From contig JARZZO010000011.1 of the NCBI GenBank assembly GCA_030544215.1, forward strand, positions 52,759,587 through 52,823,586: a stretch of 64,000 nucleotides of DNA, written 5' to 3'. Shown one piece after another: positions 9,507 to 19,895 of this stretch. This DNA is from Zantedeschia hybrid cultivar (Eukaryota; Streptophyta; Magnoliopsida; Alismatales; Araceae). Position 1 is the stretch's first letter; every line of letters starts with the position of its first letter. Made by a program: the position numbers and the translations under genes. The notes under the pieces were generated by a model, which worked only from the letters and a program-made list of their open reading frames with translations, made no database searches and was not told the DNA's origin.

Positions 9507-12500
9507 TCACTCCCAGGTCGCCTCACCTCCGGAGCGGTACTGCCAAATCACCTTGACCAACGGTACAATCTTGTTCCGCAGCACCTGTTCTCTGTGATCA
9601 TCAATACGGACAGGATATTCTGGAAAGGATAGGTCCTCAGCGACCTCCAACTCTGAAAAATCCAAGACATGGGACGGATCCTGAACATACTTCCTCAGTA
9701 AGGAAACATGGAACACATCATGCACCCCCGCAAGACTAGGCGGCAAGGCCAGCTGGTACGCGGTTTCCCCAATCCGAGCAAGGATGGGAAAAGGCCCAAT
9801 ATACCGTGGACTCAGCTTGCCTCGCTTCCCGAATCTCATTACACCCTTGGAGGGTGAGACTCGGAGAAACACGTGGTCCCCAACTTCAAACTCAAGCGGT
9901 CTCCGTCGGATGTCAGCATAACTCTTCTGTCTACTCTGCGCTGTAGACAACCTCTGCCGAACTGTTCTGGCAACCTCAGTACACTGCTGTACTAACTCGG
10001 GTCCCGCTATCTGCCTTTCACCGACCTCGGACCAACATACAGGAGATCGACACGGTCGCCCATACAAAGCCTCATAAGGCGCCATGCCGATGCTAGAATG
10101 GTAACTGTTGTTATAGGCAAATTCCACTGTGGACAAGTACTGTTCCCAAGAACCTCCCCAGTCCAGACAACAAGCTCTGAGCATGTCCTCCAAGGTCTGA
10201 ATAGTTCTCTCTGACTGCCCGTCAGTCTCGGGATGGTAAGCTGAGCTAAAAGCCAACTGAGTGCCTAGTGCCTGTTGAAAGCTCTTCCAAAATCTGGAAG
10301 TGAACCTTGGATCTCGATCTGATACAATAGATAAGGGCACCCCGTGAAGAGAGACGATCCGGTCGACAAATAACTTTGCCAGCTTGCCGACTGACCAGTC
10401 CTTCCTAATAGCTAGGAAATGTGCCGACTTAGTCAGTCGATCCACGATGACCCAGATGGCATCTCTCCTGCTAGGGGATGTAGGCAATCCCATCACGAAG
10501 TCCATCGTCACATGCTCCCATTTCCACTCTGGAATCGGTAAGGGCTGCAGCAACCCTCCAGGTCTCTGATGCTCGGCTTTAACCTGCTGACAAGTCAAAC
10601 ATCTAGCCACATATTCAGCCACATCTTTCTTCATACCGGGCCACCAGAAGTGCCTCCTCAAACAATGATACATCTTTGTCGTCCCCGGGTGCACTGCATA
10701 CCTCGAACGGTGCGCCTCATCAAGAACACATCTGCGCACGTCCTCCTCAGTCGGAACATAAAGTCTACCTCTGAACCTGCCCGTACCGTTGTCCCACAAC
10801 TCCACCTCTGACCTCTGGAGAATCTGCGGTAGCTCAACATCTGCCCTCTGAGCCTCAATTACTGCATGATACACAGCTGGTCTCACAGTCAAACTGACCA
10901 GCACGGCTCTGTCATCTTCACGTGGAACCCTAAAGGAAGATTCCACCACCTGCTCAAATAATCTCCACTCCTGAATCATGAGGTATGACATGACCGTCTT
11001 CCGACTCAAGGCGTCTGCCACTACATTTGCCTTGCCCGGATGATAAGAAAGGTCAAAGTCATAGTCTTTAATGAACTCCATCCACCTTCGCTGCCTCAGA
11101 TTCAGGTCCCTCTGAGTAAACACATATTTCAGACTCTTGTGATCCGTGAAAACCTGGAATTTCTCCCCATATAAATAATGCCTCCAGATCTTGAGTGCAA
11201 ATACCACAGCCGCCAGCTCCAAATCATGAGTAGGATAGTTCTCTTCATGCTTCTTCAGCTGCCGAGAAGCATAAGCCACTACCCTGCCATGCTGCATTAG
11301 AACTGCGCCCAAACCTCGACGGGACGCATCAGAGTAAACCACGAATCCACCTGATCCAGACGGGAGCACCAGAACAGGGGCCGACGTGAGACGGGTTTTC
11401 AACTCAATAAAACTCTGCTCACTATCCTCGGTCCATACAAAGCGAACTCCTTTTCGAGTCAACCTCGACAAAGGGGCTGCTATCGAAGAGAATCCTTGAA
11501 CAAATCGCCTGTAATAACCGGCAAGCCCCAGAAAGCTCCTGATCTCAGTTACAGAAGTCGGCCTGTTCCAATTCATCACCGCCTCGATCTTGGCTGGATC
11601 CACTACGATACCATTGCCAGAAATAACATGTCCAAGGAAATGCACCTCGTCTAGCCAAAACTCGCATTTGCTAAACTTGGCATAAAGTTGGTGCTCCCTT
11701 AGAACCTGCAACACTGCTCGAAGATGGGTGGCATGCTCTTCCTCAGAAGAAGAATAGATCAGAATATCATCAATAAACACAACCACAAACTGATCCAGGT
11801 AAGTCCTGAAGACTCGGTTCATCAGCTCCATAAAGGCCGCCGGAGCATTGGTCAAGCCGAAGGGCAGAACCAAAAACTCATAATGTCCATACCGAGTTCT
11901 GAAAGCCGTCTTGCTAACATCCACATCCCGGATCCTCATCTGATAATATCCGGATCTCAAGTCGATCTTGGAAAATACCCTCGCGGACTGCAGCTGATCC
12001 ATCAAATCATCAATCCTTGGAAGTGGGTACTTATTCTTAGTCGTTACCTGGTTCAGCTGCCTATAGTCAATGCACAACCTCAGAGAACCATCTTTCTTTC
12101 TAATGAACAGGACGGGAGCACCCCATGGAGATGTACTGGGGCGAATAAACCCCTTATTCAGCAGCTCCTGCAACTGTGCCTTCAACTCAGCGAGCTCAGC
12201 TGGCGCCATCCGATATGGGGCCTTAGACAAGGGCGCCGTACCTGGTGCAAGTTCGATGGTAAATTCGACCTCTCGCTGAGGAGGAAGGCCAGGCAGCTCT
12301 TCAGGAAATACATCAATGAACTCACACACAACAGGTACCTCCCCAGGGCTGAGACTAACCCGGACATCAGAGACAACAACAGAGGCAAGGAAAGCCTCAC
12401 AGCCACCATCAAGTAACCTTCGTGCCTTAAAGGCAGAAATAAGAATACCTCGGGAAGAGAGCCTAATACCTTCGAAGAAGAAGGTCGGGATGTCCGGAAT

Positions 12501-13271
12501 GGAGAATCGCACCCTCTTCCTGTGGCAGTCCACCTCTGCATAAAAGGCCTCCAACCAATCCATACCCAGGATGACATCAAAGTCTCGAATGGCAAGCACA
12601 ACCAACTGGGCAGGGAGTACATGACCCTCAATGGTCAAGGGAACATTCCTCAAACAATTATAAGATATCATATAATCTCCAGAAGGAACCTTCACCATCA
12701 AACCATCAGATAGCTCAATAACGGGCGCAGAAAGGATATCTAAGAACTGCTCAGAAATAAAAGAATGCGAAGCACCCGAATCAATCAATACGTGTGCAGA
12801 GTTCCCAAGGACAGAAAGTGTACCTTCCACCAAGTTGGACGTGCGAGCCTCCCTCCTGGTGATAGCTAGCACTCTCCCCTGGGTCCTCGGCTTCTTCTGC
12901 TCACCTGAACCGTGTCCCTGTCCATACCCCTGCGGGCACTGCCTCGCCAAGTGGCCCTGCTGGCCGCAAGTGAAACATCTCCTAGGGAGAGTGGGACACT
13001 GAGTCCCACCATGGGCACCCCCACAGTGCTGACAGACTGCCGGAAGCCTCTGAGCTGGCCCCTGCGGTGCACTGGATACAGACTGACTCTGCTGACCCTG
13101 CCCGGGCCTGTTACTGCCGCTACTGTTGCCACCACCCCTGAAGAATCTCCTGAATCGGGAGCCGAGTGACGACGATCCCGATCCAGCTGAAGGGGCTGCT
13201 GCCGCTGCCTTACCCCTGCCACGAACTGGGCTCTGAGCAGCCAGTCCTCTCTCCCGGGCCGACTGACTCTG
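9507..13271 (-). CDS. pol: Element B Pol: nucleocapsid knuckles, protease, RT, RNase H, integrase with chromodomain-like tail
   Basis: One open frame continues gag after a single TAG at 13272-13274. Counting from 12950, the N-terminal part carries two Cys/His knuckles; the second is CFTCGQQGHLARQC. Protease DSGAS is at about residue 57. RT has YPLPRIDDL and the catalytic FIDD at about 390. RNase H has YSDASRRG at about 539 and DALSRK at about 648. The integrase HHCC finger is at about 745-785, with catalytic Asp in TMDFVMG (815) and SDRDPRF (878) and Glu in TDGQSE (about 913). GPF and chromodomain-like segments close the protein. The frame stops at a TGA (9507-9509) where element C has Arg; the ancestral stop is 14 codons on, at 9465-9467. 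It makes the proteins that copy and integrate the element. Confidence 0.9.
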   Translation of the reverse strand, partial: QSQSARERGLAAQSPVRGRGKAAAAAPSAGSGSSSLGSRFRRFFRGGGNSSGSNRPGQGQQSQSVSSAPQGPAQRLPAVCQHCGGAHGGTQCPTLPRRCFTCGQQGHLARQCPQGYGQGHGSGEQKKPRTQGRVLAITRREARTSNLVEGTLSVLGNSAHVLIDSGASHSFISEQFLDILSAPVIELSDGLMVKVPSGDYMISYNCLRNVPLTIEGHVLPAQLVVLAIRDFDVILGMDWLEAFYAEVDCHRKRVRFSIPDIPTFFFEGIRLSSRGILISAFKARRLLDGGCEAFLASVVVSDVRVSLSPGEVPVVCEFIDVFPEELPGLPPQREVEFTIELAPGTAPLSKAPYRMAPAELAELKAQLQELLNKGFIRPSTSPWGAPVLFIRKKDGSLRLCIDYRQLNQVTTKNKYPLPRIDDLMDQLQSARVFSKIDLRSGYYQMRIRDVDVSKTAFRTRYGHYEFLVLPFGLTNAPAAFMELMNRVFRTYLDQFVVVFIDDILIYSSSEEEHATHLRAVLQVLREHQLYAKFSKCEFWLDEVHFLGHVISGNGIVVDPAKIEAVMNWNRPTSVTEIRSFLGLAGYYRRFVQGFSSIAAPLSRLTRKGVRFVWTEDSEQSFIELKTRLTSAPVLVLPSGSGGFVVYSDASRRGLGAVLMQHGRVVAYASRQLKKHEENYPTHDLELAAVVFALKIWRHYLYGEKFQVFTDHKSLKYVFTQRDLNLRQRRWMEFIKDYDFDLSYHPGKANVVADALSRKTVMSYLMIQEWRLFEQVVESSFRVPREDDRAVLVSLTVRPAVYHAVIEAQRADVELPQILQRSEVELWDNGTGRFRGRLYVPTEEDVRRCVLDEAHRSRYAVHPGTTKMYHCLRRHFWWPGMKKDVAEYVARCLTCQQVKAEHQRPGGLLQPLPIPEWKWEHVTMDFVMGLPTSPSRRDAIWVIVDRLTKSAHFLAIRKDWSVGKLAKLFVDRIVSLHGVPLSIVSDRDPRFTSRFWKSFQQALGTQLAFSSAYHPETDGQSERTIQTLEDMLRACCLDWGGSWEQYLSTVEFAYNNSYHSSIGMAPYEALYGRPCRSPVCWSEVGERQIAGPELVQQCTEVARTVRQRLSTAQSRQKSYADIRRRPLEFEVGDHVFLRVSPSKGVMRFGKRGKLSPRYIGPFPILARIGETAYQLALPPSLAGVHDVFHVSLLRKYVQDPSHVLDFSELEVAEDLSFPEYPVRIDDHREQVLRNKIVPLVKVIWQYRSGGEATWE

Positions 13272-13961
13272 CTAAGCCTCCACTGCTGCTGCACGTCTAA
13301 CCGCGGAAGCCAGATCCGTGCAACAGTGAGATGCCACAAAGTTCCTCAAACTGAGCCTCAGACCGTCTACGAATCTCTCAGTACGACGCTCCTCGTCCCC
13401 AGATATGAAAGGCACGAACCGACCTAGCGAAACAAACTTCGCCTGGTACTCAAGTACTGTCATGCTCCCCTGCGTCAGATCCATGAACTCTCTCTCCTTG
13501 CCCCTCTGTACATGTCTAGGGAAATACTGTGCGTTGAACTCCTTAACAAATGTCTCCCATGGAATTTCCCTAAGACTCCTGTCCTCGTAGGACAAACTCT
13601 TCAAGGTAGTCCACCAGTCATAGGCGCTATCCTTCAACATGAAGGTAGCTAACGGGGTCCGCTCTACTGCAGCACAATCCATGGTGTCAAAAGTCTTCTC
13701 TATCTCTCTAAGCCAGTGGATGGCCTCGTCCGGATCGGGACGACCGGTGAAGTGAGGTGGCCTCAACTTCAGAAACCTCTCAAGTGCAGCTGTGGACCCT
13801 CCCCGCGCACTGGAACTCTCACTAGGGTCTCGTGTCTGATAACGAGCCATAGTGTCCATCATCGCCTCCATGAACTGCTCAACACTCGGCCTCCCGGCCT
13901 CGGACCCACTAGGGACATCTCCCTGCTCTCGAATAACTGGCATCCTCCTTCTGGGAGCCAT
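13272..13961 (-). CDS. gag: Element B Gag (capsid part)
   Basis: The ATG at 13959-13961 is supported by alignment with the element C start (56316). The 229-residue frame has a retrotransposon-gag core: FTGRPDPDEAIHWLREIEKTF, a DWWTTLKS stretch, FNAQYFPRHVQ and LTQGSMTVLEYQAKFVSL. It forms the virus-like capsid. The frame ends at TAG 13272-13274, where element C has CAG (Gln), so this is probably a CAG to TAG change. The nucleocapsid part follows in the same frame. If the TAG is read as a stop, Pol cannot be made without readthrough. Confidence 0.88.
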   Translation of the reverse strand: MAPRRRMPVIREQGDVPSGSEAGRPSVEQFMEAMMDTMARYQTRDPSESSSARGGSTAALERFLKLRPPHFTGRPDPDEAIHWLREIEKTFDTMDCAAVERTPLATFMLKDSAYDWWTTLKSLSYEDRSLREIPWETFVKEFNAQYFPRHVQRGKEREFMDLTQGSMTVLEYQAKFVSLGRFVPFISGDEERRTERFVDGLRLSLRNFVASHCCTDLASAVRRAAAVEA

Positions 13962-14106
13962 CTACTCGCCTACAATTACAAAATCAAAAAAAGTTCTAAT
14001 TAGATTCCTAAAGCCTATGCTACCGCCGTGCCTGTACGGGATAATGTATTTATTTGCCGAATTTATGATATTTAACCTAGTTATTTATTTATTTGCCAGA
14101 CCGTAT

Positions 14107-14118
14107 GCTCTGATACCA
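14107..14118 (-). other. Element B primer-binding site (initiator Met tRNA)
   Basis: The minus strand reads TGGTATCAGAGC, complementary to the 3' end of plant initiator methionine tRNA, two bases from the LTR end at 14121. The same site is in element C (56162-56173). Confidence 0.92.
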
Positions 14119-14120
14119 AC

Positions 14121-16443
14121 TGTAACGACCCGCCACCCTATAATCGGGGATCCGATTACTAAATGGGTACCGAATCATTAATGTGGAACCAAACCAGGAT
14201 CTAATCAAGTCTGGGAGATAAATAATAAACTAAGCTAAACATTCACATCGCATTGAACTGAAATAAAAGTGCAGGAATTAAAATTATTACAATGCGACTC
14301 GATACAGCAAATAATTACATATTCCAACAGAAAGGAAATAATTAAACGTACAAGCCAGAAATAAAATCACAACTACGTCGGGGCATACCCCGGAACAACT
14401 GCTGACGGTGCTCAACTCACGGCCGCACTCTCCTCGCTAGGTCTGCTGAGAGTCCTCACCTAAAAACCGCAGGAGGGGTGAGTCTCAAAGACAAGACTCA
14501 GTAGGGATCCTTCGATCCCCACAGCCCACGCACACACCCACAAGTGCAAGGTACAACTAACGGAAAGGTGATAAGCACAAGAGGTACAATTCCTAATTCT
14601 TAATCGTGAAATTACATGCTATCGTATTGTATTAAACATGCATATATTAAACCAGCCGACAAGGGAACCCACAACTGTCGTCTCGATAAAACTCGCTAAC
14701 CACACAACAACGGTGGAAAAACCTCGACCCGCTGAGACCAAACAGTAACCCCTCGGATAGCACGCTAGCTACTCCGGCCCAACCGGCTCAGGTGGCTACT
14801 CCTTCCCTCAGCATGAGTGACTCTCCGAATGTACCACTCCGACACCGGTACTAGCTGACCCCGGGGTTCACCAGGTGACCCTCTCTCACTAGGCGTCACC
14901 CCGCCCACGCCCCCACCGGCGCTGTGCTCACGCCCCCACCAGCACAGGGTGATAAAGTGCTACAATGTCACTCCAGGTCCACAGTAACTCAAAACCCAGC
15001 ACAGTGCGATCCGGTCACGTGAAAAGTCCGCGATAGCATAACACACATATAGAGTCATCCGATTATGAAGAATCCATCTAAAGCATGCACTAACCATCTA
15101 TTTAACAGTATAAACACGTTTTACTGGCATGAATTAGTGATGTTCTGTCTTGAATCGCGTCGCCCAAAGCCGACGCCATTCAAGCTCCAAGTACAGGTTC
15201 ATGTAAAACAGTCTTCAGAATCAGGCCTTAAAAGGCGTCGACACCAGTAGTCGCCTTTTAAAAGGCGTCGACATCCTCAGACGCCATTCAACACAGAAAT
15301 CCGGGAATTCCAAGGCCTTTACCCAAGGGATTTCTGCCTTTAAAAGGCGTCATGGTTAACCGACGCCATTCGAAAACGCGTCGTTCACCCATGACGTCTT
15401 TTAATCCCAGAATTTCCCGAACTGGCAGACTCTCTGTCAGGCGATTCATGTCAAAAAGGCGTCGTGATGACTCGACGCCCTTCAAAAAGGCGTCGTCCAT
15501 GCACGACGTGTTTTAGCCCCAGGAACCAGAGTCGCCTGAGCCCGAGGGCTCCCATTCTAACCCCAAACATCCCCAAAATTCACCCAAAAACGGAGGGAAA
15601 AGAGGAGTGATACAAGCCATAAGTAACACATTCATGGAAAACCCCCATGTTATCAAAAGAACTCCTAAGCATACTCATTCTACCCCCCGAAACCAAAGAT
15701 CCAAACAAGCTTAACGGGGTAAACATGGCCTAAAACACGATACTAAGGGGAACCGTCACCCTACCGGACACTTGAACGCCTCCGAGCTTCAAGCCGTCCA
15801 CCCGACTCGCCCCACGCCGCCGCCGGTACCGCCGTGGTCGTCCTTGCTCCTCCGTGACGTCGGCCGCCGTCCGGAGAGTAGAACGCCGCAGTGGAAGTGG
15901 AGGTGGTAGTGGTAGGAGCTAGGTAGAGGATGGAGTGGAGGGAGAGATGACACGGTGGGAGGAGGAAGGGGGTCGCCGCCGAGTTCGCCGGAGGGGAAAG
16001 AGAGGAAGGAAGGAGAAAAATGAGGGAAAGAAGGAGGGCTCGCGGGGTTAACCAGAGATTGGCTAAAACGCGTCGACATCCACGGACGCCAATCAGTTGA
16101 TGTGACGGCTAATCTGACAAGACTCTGAAACGCGTCGTTCAAGGCAGACGCCGTTCAGACGACATGTCAGGGCCGTACTCTGACAATCCCAGAGTCGCAG
16201 TCTGAAAGGCGTCGACATACGTGGACGCCGTTCAGACGACAAGACAGGGCCGTACGCACGCGGCCCGAAGTCAACCCACGTGGCATCCACGTGGCGAAAC
16301 CTGAAATGCGTCTGCAACGGTGGACGCCGTTCAAAACGCGTCCCGATGTCCTGACGCGAATCAACTCAAAACCTCCGCCCTCACAAGGCTAGAACTACGA
16401 GGTCCGAACTCGAAAACCGGATCCGAAGGTCACGATCCTTACA
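14121..16443 (-). repeat. Element B 5' LTR
   Basis: The same length as the 3' LTR and nearly identical. Its twelve dyads lie 7,066 bp further on (15162, 15230, 15260, 15342, 15373, 15454, 15485, 16065, 16127, 16204, 16303, 16333). Most mismatches with the other LTR are transitions. Confidence 0.95.
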
Positions 16444-17117
16444 CGTTCAATGACTTTCTTTTGATAAAAACGTGCTAGTCTATTTTGATAAACTCTTGCA
16501 TGATTAGTAGCTGACCATCTTCTCTCGTCTAAGAGTTCCAATTGAGCAAGGAGTGTTGAACGGTGTTCATCAATGAAAAATTCCTTGTTTAATTGTACTC
16601 TTAATGACGGTATAAGGATCTCGTATGGAACTACCACCTCCATTCCAAATGTTAAGGAATAAGGAGTTTGCCCAGTGGGTGTGCGGATTGAAGTCCGGTA
16701 GGCCCATAGAGCCTCAACCAATTTTTCTGGCCAGTGTGTGAACTTGTTAGATTTGCACGTCTTTTTGATGATTTTTATCAAAGTCTTGTTAGTTGCCTCT
16801 GCTTGGCCATTGCCTTGCGGATAATAAGGAGACGAATGATGCAATGCAATTTTGTACCTGTTGCAGAGGTCCTTCAATTCTTGTGACACGAACTGCGGTC
16901 TATTGTCGGTGACGATGGTGCTTGGGATTCCAAATTTGGTGATGATGTTCCTCATGATGAACTTGCAGACGGTTGATGCTTTAACTTCCGTGTATGCTTC
17001 AGCTTCTGCCTACTTGGTGAAGTATTCCGTTGCCGTGAGGATGAAAGATTTGTGCTTGATGCCGGAATCGGAATTGCCAAGGGGTCAAATGATATCGAAA
17101 GCCCACATGGAGAAAGG
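16444..17117 (-). pseudogene. A1 integrase catalytic core, broken
   Basis: The minus-strand frame continues from the RNase H/integrase finger at 17118. It holds WAFDII (first catalytic Asp kept), a TDN second Asp, and the Glu in PYYPQGNGQAEATN, then WPEKLVEALWAYRTS and TGQTPYSLTFGMEVVVPYE, as in Tat integrases. Stops interrupt it: TAG at 17118-17120 where A2 has Trp, TGA soon after, and TAG at 17010-17012. The last is identical in A2. Element B is inserted at VIER, so the C-terminus lies at 6781-7049. Confidence 0.85.
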
Positions 17118-18195
17118 CTATGGGGAAAAAATAGGATGGAGTGAAGATGCAGGAAAATGAATTTTGTCGGCGTGAAGTTGACACTTAGCACACCTACGGA
17201 CATATCCTACACAGTCTTCTTCAGTGGTTGGCCAATAAAATCCTTGTCTAAGGATCTTCTTTGCTAGCATTTGTCTATTAACATGGCCACCACAAACTCC
17301 AGCATGAGGTCCTTCCATAACCTTCCAAAGCTCATCTTTGTCCAGACATCTTAGAAGAACTCCATCAAAACCTCTTTTGTACAGTGCTCCCCCAACTAGA
17401 GTGTATCGTTGAGCAACTCTCCTGATAGCCCTTTTCTCCTCAGCTGTGGCTTCTTCAGGATACGATCGATCTTCACAATATTTAGTAATTTCATAATACC
17501 ATGGCTTTTGTTCATCATCCATCTCTTCTAACAGCTCCATCAACATGATTTCTCTTTTTTCCACGATATCTCCATCTCTGACTTTCTTCAGCAACTTTTC
17601 CTTGGTTCTCAGAAATGAAGGGTCTTTCACGGTGGGTGAAAGACGCCTATGAACTATGATTGATTCAGATTGCCTGCTGATTGGAAAATCAAGAGAGGAT
17701 GCAAGTGAGGCTAGAGCGTCAGCTAAGATGTTCTGATTCCTAGGGACATGGACGAAGATCAATTTGGTGAAAAGTTTTGAATAAGCAGAAGTAAGTTCTT
17801 GATAAGGCTTGAGTTTGAGATCAAGGGTTCGATACTTGGTTAACACTTGGCGAAGAATCAATTGGCTATCACCCACAATCCTGAGTTTGGTAACACCATA
17901 AAAATGAGCAGCCTCGAGGCCAGCAAGGAGCGCCTCGTATTCCGCTATATTGTTGGTGACTGGAAAGTCAAGCTGAAAGGCTTGTGGAATGGTGATACCT
18001 TCGGGTGATAACAGAACAATGCCAATACCCTTTCCATTGGAATTCAGAGCTCCGTCAAAATGCAGAGTCCACATATCATCTCTGATTTGGTCTATGGACA
18101 TCAGTTCCTCATCCGGAAACTCTGATTGGACTAGATCAAAAAGAGGAAGGGGGTGATGACAAGATCTTCTGCTATGGCATAGCCCTTGAACGCTT
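17118..18195 (-). pseudogene. A1 archaeal-type RNase H and integrase zinc finger, 5'-truncated
   Basis: The frame is open from the truncation point to the stop at 17118. The RNase H carries the catalytic pattern FDGALN, EYEALL, GDSQL and NILADALA, the second RNase H (aRNH) that marks the Tat lineage. After a linker comes an integrase zinc finger (GVCGGHVNRQML, FYWPT, CVGYVRRCAKCQLHAD). The upstream Ty3-type RNase H, RT, protease and gag are missing because the element is cut at about 18198. It aligns closely with A2 41791-42620, about 90% by eye. Confidence 0.88.
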
Positions 18196-18201
18196 TCTAC
18201 A

Positions 18202-18342
18202 TCGGCCTCGGATCCTCACCCCGTCTCCGCCCTCGCCTCATTCCGGATCCCCGTCGGTCCTCTTCACCGATCCGATCCAGCTTCGGGTCCAATCTTCGGA
18301 TTCCAGCCCCAGAATCCGACCGTGATAGCTTCGGCTACATCA
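18202..18342 (+). repeat. Element F 3' LTR, second part
   Basis: It begins with the duplicated TCGGC, continues the C/G-rich CTCGG style of the sequence before 3077, and ends CTACATCA. The CA end suits an LTR terminus. The A2 3' non-coding region follows from 18343. Confidence 0.6.
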
Positions 18343-19740
18343 GCTGCTATATGTATTTTCTTCTTTTTGTAAGTCCTGTACAAAAATAGATTTTGATATA
18401 TATATATATATATATGAAACCTTTGCCTTCGATTTCGTGCCTTGTATGGGTTCCTTGTCTTTCATACATGTGCCCTGTACATTACTCAACAAACAGGTTA
18501 AGTATCTATTTAGGCTTAGCCCCTTGCCTAGTTAAGTAACCGGCTACTTGATCCTATCCTTGGTAGAAGAGTCAAGGGGCATAGCCGTTATTAACAAAGG
18601 TAAAAGATAACCATTAAAAGAAATAGAGTTATGCAACACTCAAATATGCATATGCTCACCGAAAATAAAAGAATGAAACATACTAGACGCAACAGGCAGA
18701 TGCTAATTGAAATATATTTTTTTTTATTTTGAAATATTCATTTTTTTTGGGTTTTCGAATATATATATTTTTGGGTTTTGAAATATATATCTCTTTTTTT
18801 TGGATTTTGAAATATGTAAAATTTTTGGATTTTGAAATATGTACTTTTTTTGGATTTTGAAATATGTACTTTTTTGGATTTTGAAATATGTACTTTTTTT
18901 TGGATTTTGAAACATGTACTTTTTTAGATTTTGAAATATGTACTTTTTTTATTTTGAAATATGTACTTTTTTTTGGATTTTGAAATATGTACTTTTTTAG
19001 ATTTTGAAATATGTACAAACTAAAAGACCAGCATGGTACTTAGATCAACAGAACATATTCATTCATTAACTTAATTCTCAAATTGTTCTTCAATCATCTA
19101 ACTTAGACTCATTGTACTTGATCTTGTATTTCCATTCGTGATCCCATTTGATGATCTGATCCTTAGTCAATCTAAGCCATTCCTTAAGCTTGGAGTACGC
19201 CTCTTCAGAAAGAAATGAAGAATTTGTCTAGAAAGCCCACGAGAGGATTCTGGAGACCCAAAAAGATGTCCCTTTCTTATCCTAATATCTATTGGGGTTC
19301 AGTCATTTTCTTTTCGGAGTATTTATTGACCTTGCGTCCCCTTTTTATTTTATTTTATGGCCTTGATGTAACGTTTATAATGTAATGGCCTTTGATTTGA
19401 TACTCAGCTTTTTGCCTTTTTGCTTTTCTTTTCTTTCTTTTCATGGGACGGATCTCCCCCCCCCCCCCCCCCCCTTTTTTTTTAATGACAGCCTCCTACT
19501 AGGATGGCGAGTATTTCTGGTAGTCTATTCTAAGCCTCGTTTCGACATCGTGGGCCGAGTGTAAAAACAGAATTTCGTTTGAAAAGAATGATTTGCACTT
19601 TAGGCTCTTAGTCAAGCTTTCAGTATTCCTTAGGACTTTACATCTCTTGTTACTCACGAATCAAACGTGTCAGTATGTGTAGTAATGTGTTTGAATTAAA
19701 TTATTCAAACTGATAAGGGAATTTGAGTTTCAAAACTTTT
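18343..19740 (-). other. A2 3' non-coding region
   Basis: It aligns with A1 at about 5566-6780. It has a (TA)n run at about 18395-18416, a 25-bp minisatellite at 18715-19018, and a 19-base C run at 19456-19474 where A1 has five Cs. No gene is supported. Confidence 0.6.
18715..19018. repeat. Tandem repeat, ~25-bp AT-rich unit (expanded in A2)
   Basis: About twelve imperfect copies of a unit with GGATTTTGAAATATGTAC plus a T run. It expands the array seen in A1 at 5900-6095. Confidence 0.85.
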
Positions 19741-19895
19741 TGATTCCACTGGTCTTTGTACCATGCTGATCGACTCATTAACCAAAGGGTAATATTTCTT
19801 AAGATATAAATCGTTCTAGGGGTGAGTTAATTCTTGCCCTTCTGCATTAACTAGACAGTAGGCATTACCAGGAAAAACATGTGATATGACATATG
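19741..19895 (-). pseudogene. A2 integrase C-terminal end, cut off by copia element D
   Basis: Reading down from 19895, the frame continues the integrase after the D insertion (VISHVFPGNAYCLVNAEG, then NDLYLKKYYP). This matches the end of Tat integrases. One TAG replaces a Trp codon that A1 keeps. TSD ATATG (19891-19895 and 40787-40791) marks the break. Confidence 0.75.

Larger units (their letters stand above)
7055..16443 (-). mobile_element. Element B, near-intact chromovirus-type Ty3/gypsy retrotransposon
   Basis: A 9.4-kb element with two 2,323-bp LTRs (7055-9377 and 14121-16443), PBS next to the right LTR, polypurine tract next to the left LTR, and one long gag-pol frame on the minus strand. 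TSD CGTTC is at 7050-7054 and 16444-16448. I counted roughly 30 LTR mismatches by eye, about 98-99% identity, so it is young. It splits the A1 integrase. Domain order PR-RT-RH-IN, a GPF-type integrase tail and a chromodomain-like end place it near Tekay/Del chromoviruses. Confidence 0.95.
3078..18201 (-). mobile_element. Element A1, Tat/Ogre retrotransposon, 5'-truncated, interrupted by element B
   Basis: The left end is a 3' LTR (3078-4408). It is followed, reading up the coordinates, by a long 3' non-coding region, the integrase C-terminus, inserted element B (7055-16443), the integrase core and archaeal-type RNase H. Homology to A2 stops at about 18198. Five-bp duplications TCGGC flank it at 3073-3077 and 18202-18206. 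At the right end only TCTACA remains of a 5' LTR; this hexamer is the A-family LTR terminus. The 5' LTR, PBS, gag, protease and reverse transcriptase are absent. Confidence 0.85.

Noticed and set aside
11724..12416. Plus-strand 230-codon ORF
   Set aside because: It lies opposite the RT/RNase H frame of element B and has no domain; a shadow of the real gene.
18202..18342. Filler DNA or host exon at the A1/A2 boundary
   Set aside because: First read as filler; it is better explained as the end of the F LTR because the TSD matches and the sequence style continues from 3077.
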